From: Reyranella sp.
GTDB lineage: Bacteria; Pseudomonadota; Alphaproteobacteria; Reyranellales; Reyranellaceae
NCBI GenBank assembly: GCA_004296815.1
Contig: SCVT01000364.1
Location: 1 to 7,105 of the forward strand
Length of the DNA stretch: 7,105 bases
Reading direction: 5' to 3'
Shown here: in pieces, positions 1 to 6,195 of the stretch
Position numbering within the stretch: the stretch's first letter is position 1
How the letters are laid out: every line of letters begins with the position of its first letter
Made by a program: the position numbers and the translations under genes
The notes under the pieces: generated by a model
The model's database searches: none
Told to the model about the DNA's origin: nothing
What the model saw: only the letters and a program-made list of their open reading frames with translations

Positions 1-860
1 GGATCGAACACCGCCGGCAGGATCTCGTACTCGACCTGCAGCGCCCGGCAGCCGGCCTCGGCCGCGCCTTCGGTTTCGGCGACCACCATGGCGATACGCT
101 GGCCCGCGAAGCGGGCGACATTGTCCAGCATATAGGTGTCGTCGGGATCGACGAGATGGTCCTCGTGCAGCGCGGTGCTGAAGAGGCGGCGCGGCACGTC
201 TTCCCAGGTGTAGGCGGCGACGACGCCCGGGATCGCCAGCGCCTTCTTTTTGTCGACGCTCTTGATGCGGGCATGGGCGTGCGGCGAGCGCAGCACCTTC
301 ATGTGCAGGAGCCCCTCGATGGCGATGTCCATCGTGTAGCGGGCCTGGCCGGTCAGGATCGCGTCGGTGAACGGGTTGGGCAGGCTGGCGCCCAGCGCCT
401 TGCCGGCCACGTCGTCTTCGATGTTGCTCTTGCCGTGCAGCGCATCGACGATCGAGCGGTAGCCGGTGCAGCGGCAGATGTTGCCCTTCAGCGCGTGCGG
501 CAGGTCGTCCTTGCGATGCTGGTCGAAGGCGGCCGAGGCCGTGGTCATCATCATGCCGGCGGCGCAGTAGCCGCACTGGAAGGCCTGGGCGTCGTGGAAC
601 GCCTGCTGAATCGGGTGCAGCTTGCCGTCCTTGGACAGGCCCTCGATGGTCGTCACCTTGCGGCCCTCGCCGCGGAAGGCGGGTACCAGGCAGGAATGGA
701 ACGGCTGGCCGTCGATCCACACCGTGCAGGCACCGCAATCGCCGGCGTCGCAGCCCTTCTTGACGCCGAACACCTCCAGGTCGCGCAGGAAGGTGCGCAG
801 GCACTGGCCGGGCTTCGGCTCGGCCGCATACGTGCGGCCATTGACCTCGAACTTGCTCAT
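1..860 (-). CDS. Molybdenum hydroxylase: [2Fe-2S] subunit fused to molybdopterin-binding subunit (partial, C-terminus off window)
   Basis: This gene was read by hand from ATG at 860 and is open for 286 codons to base 1. Residues 1-75 form a plant-type [2Fe-2S] ferredoxin domain with cluster ligands C37, C42, C45 and C57 (motif GCDAGDCGAC, then HSC). Residues 80-150 are the helical second-cluster domain with C96-x2-C99 and C129-x-C131 (QCGYC and NICRCTGY). After a short linker, from about residue 166, the a/b-hammerhead domain of the xanthine dehydrogenase/aldehyde oxidase large subunit begins (FTDAILTGQARY, then LRSPHAHARI and IPGVVAAYT). In most three-subunit enzymes the iron-sulfur chain stops near residue 160; here it runs on, as in E. 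coli XdhD and Desulfovibrio Mop. The Moco active site, including the catalytic Glu, lies outside the window. Such enzymes hydroxylate N-heterocycles or aldehydes; the substrate is unknown. No Tat signal is seen, so it is probably cytoplasmic. The start codon overlaps the FAD-subunit stop (ATGA). Confidence 0.93.
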   Translation of the reverse strand, partial: MSKFEVNGRTYAAEPKPGQCLRTFLRDLEVFGVKKGCDAGDCGACTVWIDGQPFHSCLVPAFRGEGRKVTTIEGLSKDGKLHPIQQAFHDAQAFQCGYCAAGMMMTTASAAFDQHRKDDLPHALKGNICRCTGYRSIVDALHGKSNIEDDVAGKALGASLPNPFTDAILTGQARYTMDIAIEGLLHMKVLRSPHAHARIKSVDKKKALAIPGVVAAYTWEDVPRRLFSTALHEDHLVDPDDTYMLDNVARFAGQRIAMVVAETEGAAEAGCRALQVEYEILPAVFD

Positions 861-1669
861 GACAGCTCCGCGCGAATCTGTTCGGCCAGGTAGTGGGTGA
901 CGTGGCGCTTGTAGGGTGCCGAGCCATGGACGTCGCTGAACCACGCGTCGGGCGGCAGCTTTTCGTCGACTGCCTGCCTGAGCTCGGTGGCCGAGGGCGT
1001 CTTCTTGAAGCGGATATGGACCGGGCGCGGCGTCGCGGCGCTCACCGTGAGCAGGAAGTCCTCGCCCTTGTCGCCGACGGTGGCGACGATCAGCGCCGCC
1101 GAGCGGCCGAAGTGGGTGAGGGACACCTGGCGCATGGCGAAGCGCTTCCTGAGCGAAGCGGCGGGCAGGTGGATCGAGCGCAGCAGCTCGCCCTTCTGCA
1201 GGACGTTCTGGTGGTTGCCGGTCACGAAGTCGACCACCGGCACCTGGCGCGGCTTGCCGTTCTGTGGCCACAGGGTGCAGACGCCTTCGAGCGCGGCGGT
1301 GAGCGAGACCATGGCGCCGGCCGGAAGGGACATCACGACGTTGCCGCCGACGGTCGCGGCGTTCCAGATCTTGAACGACATCAGGAACGCATCGATGCAC
1401 TTGTCGAACAGCGGGACGGCCGTCCAGTCGGCCGGGCCCTTGAAGTCGTGCAGCTCGACGATCTTGCAGGTCGCGGCGATCTCGAGCCCTTCAGGCGTCA
1501 CGGTGAGCGCGGGCCAACCCAGCCGCTCGAGGTCGACCAGCGTGTCGGTCGCCACCTGCGGCTCGGAGAACAGCCAGGTGCCGCCGCCCAGCCAGGCATG
1601 GCCGTCGCGCCATTCGATCTCCTCGAACGACTTCGGCCGCTTCACATCGACGATCGTATTGAGGTTCAT
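857..1669 (-). CDS. FAD-binding subunit of xanthine dehydrogenase/CO dehydrogenase-family molybdenum hydroxylase
   Basis: This 270-residue protein matches the usual 260-290 residues of the separate medium (CoxM/CutM-like) subunit. Two FAD-binding signatures are visible: LGGGTWLF at residues 27-34, corresponding to the family AGGT(N/D)L loop, and NAATVGGNV at 103-111, corresponding to the family (T/V)(I/V)GGN loop. The C-terminal part from about residue 165 fits the CO dehydrogenase flavoprotein C-terminal domain. The subunit takes electrons from the two [2Fe-2S] clusters of its partner and passes them to NAD+ or another acceptor. There is no signal peptide, so it acts in the cytoplasm. The partner gene starts inside its stop codon (4-bp ATGA overlap), a sign of translational coupling and fixed stoichiometry. 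The pairing of a separate FAD chain with a fused FeS-Mo chain resembles E. coli YgfM/XdhD. The start has a weak purine-rich leader (GGGGCAAGGG). Exact substrate and electron acceptor are not readable. Confidence 0.93.
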   Translation of the reverse strand: MNLNTIVDVKRPKSFEEIEWRDGHAWLGGGTWLFSEPQVATDTLVDLERLGWPALTVTPEGLEIAATCKIVELHDFKGPADWTAVPLFDKCIDAFLMSFKIWNAATVGGNVVMSLPAGAMVSLTAALEGVCTLWPQNGKPRQVPVVDFVTGNHQNVLQKGELLRSIHLPAASLRKRFAMRQVSLTHFGRSAALIVATVGDKGEDFLLTVSAATPRPVHIRFKKTPSATELRQAVDEKLPPDAWFSDVHGSAPYKRHVTHYLAEQIRAELS

Positions 1670-1715
1670 CCCTTGCCCCGTGCTCTACAGGCCCGCACTT
1701 TGTCGTTTGCCTCCA

Positions 1716-1738
1716 GGCGGGTGCGTCTTGCACCCGCC
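1716..1738. other. GC-rich hairpin between the secreted-protein gene and the FAD-subunit gene
   Basis: A perfect 9-bp inverted repeat, GGCGGGTGC (1716-1724) and GCACCCGCC (1730-1738), encloses the 5-nt loop GTCTT. It starts 22 nt after the stop codon of the secreted protein and ends 46 nt before the FAD-subunit ATG. On neither strand is it followed by a run of T, so it is not a standard intrinsic terminator. It could be a partial terminator, an mRNA-stabilising structure that gives the upstream genes a different level, or a barrier to 3' exonucleases. A weaker alternative pairing, GCCCA (1736-1740) with TGGGC (1751-1755), overlaps its right arm and would exclude it. Confidence 0.6.
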
Positions 1739-1760
1739 CATCGGAAGAAGTGGGCGATGC

Positions 1761-2915
1761 CTACTTCAGGTCGTCGAGCGACGTCGGGCCGGGGCCCGTC
1801 GTGATCAGCGTCGGCCACTGCTTGGAGCCGAACGGGACGGCGGGCGGCAGGAAGGGCTGCTTACCGCGGCGCTGCATCTCGGAGATGATGGTCTTGCGGC
1901 CGTCGCCGCCCATCAGCTCGAAGTCCATGATCTTGTAGTTGTTGAAGAACAGCTCGCCGACCGAGCGGTCGCCGATGATGCGGGTCATCGAGACCAGCAT
2001 CTCCTCCGGCGTCGTCGTGAAGCCCATCGTCTCGATCAGCATCAGCCGGTCGTTGATCGCCTCGGGGCCGAAATACTGGGCGAGCACCGAGAACAGCACG
2101 TTGTTCTGGCGCGCCACGTAGATCGTGTTCGAGGCGGCATAGGTCTTGGCGAGGTCGGGGCCGAGCATCGCGGCCCAGCCGTCCATCACTTCCATCCAGT
2201 GCTTCACCTGGGTGGAAGCCGCCCAGTTGATGATCGTCTTGATGTTGGGCGCCTGCTTCTTGGCGAAGGCCTGCAGCGGTTCCAGCGTCACCACGCCCTT
2301 GGCGAGGCAGTCATCCATGTAGGCGAGGTTGGTGGCGAGGATCTCCTTCACCACCGGCTTCCAGTCGGCCTGGATGTCGTTGCTGGCGTCGAGCCCGTCG
2401 AGCGCGGTCTTCATCTGCGTGCGATAGGCCGCCATCGGCGCGATCCAACGCTTGTCGGCCGGATTGTTGACCGATGGGATGACGACCTGGCTGATGGCCA
2501 TGGTGCTGTGACCGGTCGACTTCAGGATCTGGTAGACCTTCGGCACCTTGGGCGCATCGATCGGCGCTTGGCCCGGTCGGTACAGCATCAGCCGGCCACC
2601 CTCGTTGCTGAACATCGCGAGGATGATCGGGTGCTTGGCCAGGATGTTGCGGCGATAGATGTTCGCCGCGCGGTCGTAGAGCGTGAACATGCCGAGGTCG
2701 AGCTGCAGGATGTCGCGCGTGGAGACGTCGCTCGGGTTCGAGGCCGTGTTGCCCGCGATGTTGGCGAGATAGTCGGGCAGGTTGGCCGGCGCCTGGGCCG
2801 ATGCCGTGCCGGCGGCGAGGCCGGTCGCGAGCAGGCCCGCGGCCAGCGGAAGCAACAGTCTGTTCATTCGTCCTCCGTTTCCGGCCCTGCGGGCCAACCA
2901 GTCGATCGTCTTCAT
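1761..2915 (-). CDS. Secreted protein of unknown function, downstream of a porin
   Basis: I do not recognise this family. From the ATG at 2915 the product is 384 residues. A signal peptide is clear: hydrophobic stretch at about residues 19-37 and an ASA-Q cleavage site near residue 40, so the mature protein is about 344 residues and periplasmic or secreted. No lipobox, membrane anchor or catalytic motif stands out; the mature chain has one cysteine (C203) and looks mainly alpha-helical, with a proline-rich tail (residues 355-378). The start is uncertain. The 2915 ATG has AGGAGG 7 nt upstream; an in-frame ATG at 2867 has GGAGG 4 nt upstream and gives a more compact signal peptide beginning MNRLLLPL. 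The gene lies 11 nt after the porin stop and its Shine-Dalgarno overlaps that stop, so the two are very likely co-translated. This suggests a role tied to the porin's substrate, such as binding or hydrolysing it, but that is inference. Confidence 0.87.
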   Translation of the reverse strand: MKTIDWLARRAGNGGRMNRLLLPLAAGLLATGLAAGTASAQAPANLPDYLANIAGNTASNPSDVSTRDILQLDLGMFTLYDRAANIYRRNILAKHPIILAMFSNEGGRLMLYRPGQAPIDAPKVPKVYQILKSTGHSTMAISQVVIPSVNNPADKRWIAPMAAYRTQMKTALDGLDASNDIQADWKPVVKEILATNLAYMDDCLAKGVVTLEPLQAFAKKQAPNIKTIINWAASTQVKHWMEVMDGWAAMLGPDLAKTYAASNTIYVARQNNVLFSVLAQYFGPEAINDRLMLIETMGFTTTPEEMLVSMTRIIGDRSVGELFFNNYKIMDFELMGGDGRKTIISEMQRRGKQPFLPPAVPFGSKQWPTLITTGPGPTSLDDLK

Positions 2916-2922
2916 TCGCGAG

Positions 2923-2928
2923 CCTCCT
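2923..2928 (-). promoter_or_regulatory. Shine-Dalgarno AGGAGG overlapping the porin stop codon
   Basis: On the minus strand the sequence reads TAGGAGG: the AGGAGG ribosome-binding site shares its first two bases with the porin's TAG stop (2929-2927). It lies 7 nt before the ATG at 2915, which is ideal spacing. This supports 2915 as a working start and implies that ribosomes ending on the porin can restart at once on the next gene. Confidence 0.75.
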
Positions 2929-4288
2929 AGAAAAGCAGCGTGAGCCGCAACGTGGTCGTGAGCGCACCCGGCAGGTCCGGCGAGAGGGCCGGCGTTGGGA
3001 TGTAGGTCACGGTCGGTTGCAGGAACGTCGTGGCGAAGAGGTGTGCCTGATAGTAGGCCTGGAACATCAGTTCGGTGGGCCGCTGGAACGCCGACGGGTT
3101 CATCCGCGACACGCTGGCGCCGATGCCGAAGGAGTCGCTGGCGCGGTTGCCGATCAGCCCGAAGGCCGTGACGCCCGCGCCGTAATACTGGCTGATCGGC
3201 AATGTCACGGAGGAGTTGGCGCCGACCTGGTAGAAGACGGAGATCGAGGAGTTGCGGACGGCGGGGTTCACGCCGTAGGCCACGCGCTGCGAGCCGAACG
3301 CGTAGAAGCCGCCGGTACCGTCTTCCGTGTCGCCGTGGAATGTCATGACGCCGGTCTGCCGCCACAGGCCGACGGCGAACTGTCCGGGATGCTTGCCTTC
3401 GCCCAGCAGCCAGTTGACGCCGGCTTCCGCGATGTTGAACCAGTAGCCGTTGAACATCGGCGGGGCGACGCCGGTCTGGATGCCGCGCGCGCGGTTGCCG
3501 TCGTAGAAGCCGAAGTTGACGTAGAAATTCTTGGTCGGCGTGAAGTTGACCGTCACGCCGTTGCCCGGGTTGTAGTAGCCCATCATCGCGCCGATCATCG
3601 AGGCGTTGACGAAGATGGGCGACCACAGGAGGCCGCTCACGGCCGGAATGTTCTGGTCGGCGTCGTCCAAGTGCACGGGCCGCAGGACGTTGCCGAAATC
3701 GTAGGTCGGCAGGCTGCGGCCGATCCGCATCGACAGCACGTCCTTCACCATCTCCTGAAGGTACCACGCCTCGAGGAGCTCGGTGCGGTTGAGCGGCGGC
3801 AGACCCACGATGCCGTTGTAGCCGGTGATGCTGCCGGCCTGCTCGTTGGTGTCGCCGCCGTTGAACTGGAGGAACTCGAAGCCGAACTTGGCGCCGCGCC
3901 AGCCCACCAGCTTCTCGGCGTCCACGTCGAGCCCGAGCACCAGCGCGCTGTTGTTTGACCAGGCGCCCGGCTGCGCGCCACCCGCGACCACCACGTTGGT
4001 GTCGGCGAGCCACATGCCGCCGAGCTTCACGCCCCATTCCTCCTTGAGGCCGAGCGTGCGACCGAGCCAGCCGGTGCCGGTCGAGAAGTCGCTGGAGGCG
4101 GGATTGCCGCTGACGGCGACGGCCCGCTCGGGAGGCGGTGGCGCCGGCGTGACCCGGACTGCGTCCTGGGCCGCCGCGGACCCGGCGCCGGCGAGCAGGA
4201 CTCCCGTGCCGAGCACCGCGGCGGCGAACGCCCTGCGAACGCAGCGCAACGACCGTCTTGGTCCTGTAAAAAAGCCGTTCAACGCCAT
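2927..4288 (-). CDS. OprB-family (carbohydrate-selective type) outer-membrane porin
   Basis: From the ATG at 4288 the product is 453 residues, a normal size for OprB. Residues 1-40 form a signal peptide with an Arg-rich n-region (RRSLRCVRR), a hydrophobic core and a GSAAA-Q cleavage site. The mature part alternates polar and aromatic residues as a beta-barrel does and carries OprB-like stretches: FYDGNRARG (261-269), PGQFAVGLWRQTG (301-313) and QPTVTYIPTP (424-433). It ends RLTLLF with terminal Phe, the outer-membrane assembly signal. OprB proteins let sugars and other small polar solutes diffuse through the outer membrane; the substrate here is unknown. An in-frame ATG at 4336 is open but lies in a palindrome and would put 16 extra residues before the signal peptide; the ATG at 4288 has GGGAA upstream and is preferred. 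It is the first gene of the minus-strand block and diverges from the winged-helix regulator. Confidence 0.87.
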   Translation of the reverse strand: MALNGFFTGPRRSLRCVRRAFAAAVLGTGVLLAGAGSAAAQDAVRVTPAPPPPERAVAVSGNPASSDFSTGTGWLGRTLGLKEEWGVKLGGMWLADTNVVVAGGAQPGAWSNNSALVLGLDVDAEKLVGWRGAKFGFEFLQFNGGDTNEQAGSITGYNGIVGLPPLNRTELLEAWYLQEMVKDVLSMRIGRSLPTYDFGNVLRPVHLDDADQNIPAVSGLLWSPIFVNASMIGAMMGYYNPGNGVTVNFTPTKNFYVNFGFYDGNRARGIQTGVAPPMFNGYWFNIAEAGVNWLLGEGKHPGQFAVGLWRQTGVMTFHGDTEDGTGGFYAFGSQRVAYGVNPAVRNSSISVFYQVGANSSVTLPISQYYGAGVTAFGLIGNRASDSFGIGASVSRMNPSAFQRPTELMFQAYYQAHLFATTFLQPTVTYIPTPALSPDLPGALTTTLRLTLLF

Positions 4289-4329
4289 CGGTTCGTTCCC
4301 ACAGACACCCCAAACGCCGCGGGTAGGCG

Positions 4330-4344
4330 GACGCATCTTGCGTC
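4330..4344. promoter_or_regulatory. Short palindrome upstream of the porin gene
   Basis: GACGCA-TCT-TGCGTC is a perfect 6-bp inverted repeat with a 3-bp centre, 41 bp upstream of the preferred porin start and 66 bp before the regulator start. It could be an operator for a dimeric regulator or a small hairpin in the porin leader. Nothing in it names a particular protein. Confidence 0.4.
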
Positions 4345-4362
4345 AGGCGAGGGCTTCAGGCG

Positions 4363-4394
4363 GGTCAAGAAATGGTCAAGATTTGTCACGGTCA
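4363..4394. promoter_or_regulatory. Phased GTCA direct repeats: probable operator in the divergent control region
   Basis: Two perfect copies of GGTCAAGA lie at 4363-4370 and 4374-4381, starting 11 bp apart, one helical turn. Two more GTCA cores follow at 4385-4388 and 4391-4394. PhoB/OmpR-type winged-helix proteins bind head-to-tail to 11-bp direct repeats, and the PhoB box core also contains TGTCA. The gene starting at 4411 encodes a protein with that DNA-binding fold, so autoregulation, and possibly control of the divergent porin operon, is a reasonable inference. On the minus strand each repeat reads TCTTGACC, whose TTGACC resembles a -35 element, but no matching -10 is seen for the porin. 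Confidence 0.55.
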
Positions 4395-4397
4395 GTG

Positions 4398-4403
4398 TAT
4401 AGA
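4398..4403 (+). promoter_or_regulatory. Possible -10 element of the winged-helix regulator
   Basis: TATAGA lies 7 bp before the ATG at 4411 in one of the few AT-rich spots of the window. Position 17 bp upstream (4375-4380) has no good -35 but falls in the GGTCAAGA repeats, as expected for an activator-dependent promoter. If used, transcription would start about at the ATG and give a leaderless mRNA. The match is only four of six bases. Confidence 0.3.
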
Positions 4404-4410
4404 TAAGGCC

Positions 4411-6114
4411 ATGTCCATCTACGCGTTTGGCCCCTTCGTTCTCGACCAAACCGAGCGTCGGTTGTCGCGCGCCGGCCAGCGTGTCTCCGTGCCCGGCAAG
4501 GCCTGGCAGATCCTGGTGATGCTGGCGGAGGCCGGCGGCCGGCTGGTCTCGCACGAGACCTTCCGGACCAGGCTTTGGCCCAACGTCGTGGTCGAGGATC
4601 GGACGCTCACCGTCCACGTCTCGACCCTGCGCAAGGCGCTGGGTGCCGGGTCGGACGAGGATTTCATCGAGACTGTCGCGAGGACGGGCTACCGGCTCGC
4701 GGTGCCGGTGCAGACCGTCTTCGAGGCCCCGTCGGCGCCGTTGCCGTCGCGCAATGCCGATACCAAACCGCTGGGCGTCCGCGTCTTCTCGACCGGCGAC
4801 CTCGCCCAGGGCGACGACTATCTCGGCGTCGGCATGGCCGATGCGGTGACCACGGCGCTGGGCGGCGTGCCCGGCCTCGCCGTGTCCTCGGTCGGCGCCG
4901 TGGAGGATCTCGACGGCGCCCGCTCGCTGGGGCTGGCCCACCTGCTCGAGGGCGCGGTGCGCCGCGAGTCCGGCCGGCTCCATGTCTCGGCGAACCTGAT
5001 CGACGTGCCGACCGGCCGCAGCCGGACGAGCGAACGTTTCGAACGCCCGCAGGCCGACGGCGCGGGTCTGCAGGATGCGATCGCCACCTGGGTCGCGACC
5101 TCGCTGCGTCAGTCGTCCGGCCAGGCGCTGCACAGCTATCGCCCGCGCAGCTCCGAGGCCTACTTCCTGCAGCTCGAGGCGCGGGCCCATCTCAAGCCCT
5201 TCACGCGCCTGCCGCTGCTCAAGGCGCTCACGCTCTTCGAGCAGGCGCTGGTGCTCGACCCCGACTATGCGCTGGCCCATGCCGGTCTCGGCTCGGCCTA
5301 TCTGCTCATGGCCTCGACCGCGATGCTGCGGCCGCTGCAGGTCGAGGAGGCGATGCCGATGGCGCGCCGCGCCGCCGAACGCGCGCTCGCCCTCGACGAG
5401 GGGCTGGCCGAGGCCTGGGCGGTGCTCGGCCGCGTGAAGATGGAATACGACTGGGACTGGGAGGGCGCCGAGGCCGACCTCGCCCATGCCGTCGCCCTCA
5501 ACCCCAACTCGGTCGAGGCGCTCGCCGCCTTCGGCCAGTTCCTGAGCTCCATGGGCCGCCACGACGAGGCCATCGAGGCGATGGAGCAGGCGCGCGGTCT
5601 CGACCCGCGCCGCGTCGAGACGCTGCAGCATCTCGGCATCGTCTACTGGATGGCCGGCCGGCCCGACCGCGCCCTGGAGATCGTCGAGGAGAGCCTGGCG
5701 CTCGCACCCGAGTCGGTGCGCGGGCAGTACGGCCGCATGATGATCCTCGACCAGCTCGGCCGCCACGACGAGGCGATGGCCGAGCGCCTGTCGACACTCC
5801 GGGGGCTCAGCGTCGCGCAGGGGCTCGCCGAGCAGGTCGAGATGCTCCTGCGCAGCAAGGGCTGGCGCGAGGCGATGCATGTGTGGATCGGCCTGCTCGA
5901 ACGCACCAACCGCTGGGAGGGGGCGGCGATGCAGTGGATGGCTGTCGGCGAGCCCGAGCGGGCGCTCGACGCCCTCGATCACTGCATCAAGGCGCGCACC
6001 ACCTACCTGTGCTTCACGGCGCAGAACCCGTATTTCCGCTCGCTCCACGGCACCCCACGCTTCCAGGGCATCCTGCAGGCCCTCAAGCTCGATCGGCCGA
6101 CCGGCGCTCCCTGA
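4411..6114 (+). CDS. Winged-helix (OmpR/PhoB-type) one-component regulator with TolB/FlgO-like domain and TPR repeats
   Basis: The 567-residue product has three parts. Residues 4-98 are a Trans_reg_C winged helix, with the recognition helix about 62-77 (EDRTLTVHVSTLRKAL) and the wing ending GYRL at 93-96. Residues 119-232 resemble the TolB/FlgO-like domain often found in such regulators and in adenylate-cyclase-like proteins (YLGVGMADAVTTAL at 137-150, LLEGAVRRESGRLHVSANLI at 178-197). Residues 248-460 are TPR helices (for example ALTLFEQALVLDPDYALAHAGLGSAYL, positions 272-298), and a tail with FRSLHGTPRFQGIL (542-555) closes it. There is no receiver domain and no transmembrane segment, so it is probably a cytoplasmic one-component regulator that senses through the TPR or middle domain, loosely like HilA rather than CadC. 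The ATG at 4411 starts at the domain edge; an upstream in-frame ATG at 4372 adds 13 unconserved-looking residues and is rejected. It diverges from the porin operon. The DNA-binding fold is clear; ligand and targets are not. Confidence 0.92.
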   Translation: MSIYAFGPFVLDQTERRLSRAGQRVSVPGKAWQILVMLAEAGGRLVSHETFRTRLWPNVVVEDRTLTVHVSTLRKALGAGSDEDFIETVARTGYRLAVPVQTVFEAPSAPLPSRNADTKPLGVRVFSTGDLAQGDDYLGVGMADAVTTALGGVPGLAVSSVGAVEDLDGARSLGLAHLLEGAVRRESGRLHVSANLIDVPTGRSRTSERFERPQADGAGLQDAIATWVATSLRQSSGQALHSYRPRSSEAYFLQLEARAHLKPFTRLPLLKALTLFEQALVLDPDYALAHAGLGSAYLLMASTAMLRPLQVEEAMPMARRAAERALALDEGLAEAWAVLGRVKMEYDWDWEGAEADLAHAVALNPNSVEALAAFGQFLSSMGRHDEAIEAMEQARGLDPRRVETLQHLGIVYWMAGRPDRALEIVEESLALAPESVRGQYGRMMILDQLGRHDEAMAERLSTLRGLSVAQGLAEQVEMLLRSKGWREAMHVWIGLLERTNRWEGAAMQWMAVGEPERALDALDHCIKARTTYLCFTAQNPYFRSLHGTPRFQGILQALKLDRPTGAP

Positions 6115-6184
6115 CACCACACCACGAAATGACTTCCCCAAGCCCTTGGCGCGTCGATAGTGTTGCCACAACGTGCCTTCGGGG

Positions 6185-6190
6185 GTGAGG
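6185..6190 (+). promoter_or_regulatory. Shine-Dalgarno GTGAGG of the AraC-family gene
   Basis: GTGAGG lies 5 nt before the ATG at 6196 and fixes this start. The 81-nt gap from the previous stop codon holds no convincing terminator or promoter, so read-through from the upstream regulator is possible. Confidence 0.55.
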
Positions 6191-6195
6191 GCCAG

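Noticed and set aside
1740..1748. ATCGGAAGA, nine bases shared with the Illumina adapter, considered as an internal chimera mark
   Set aside because: The flanking adapter bases are absent on both sides and the genes on each side are intact and in consistent order, so chance is the simpler reading.
987..2930. A 647-codon plus-strand open frame across the FAD-subunit and secreted-protein genes
   Set aside because: The product is compositionally biased and lacks domains, while the minus strand encodes clear family members with ribosome-binding sites.
1761..4313. An 850-codon minus-strand frame that would join the secreted protein to an upstream extension through the porin region
   Set aside because: The part upstream of 2915 is an out-of-frame reading of the porin gene. 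The signal peptide and Shine-Dalgarno place the true start at 2915 or 2867.
4372..4410. Upstream in-frame start adding 13 residues to the winged-helix regulator
   Set aside because: The extra residues precede the normal domain start, and that ATG lies inside the GGTCAAGA repeats without a good ribosome-binding site.
6146..6167. Sigma-54-like promoter (TTGGCGCG ... TTGCC) before the AraC gene
   Set aside because: The GG and GC elements start 17 bp apart instead of the required 12, so sigma-54 could not use it.
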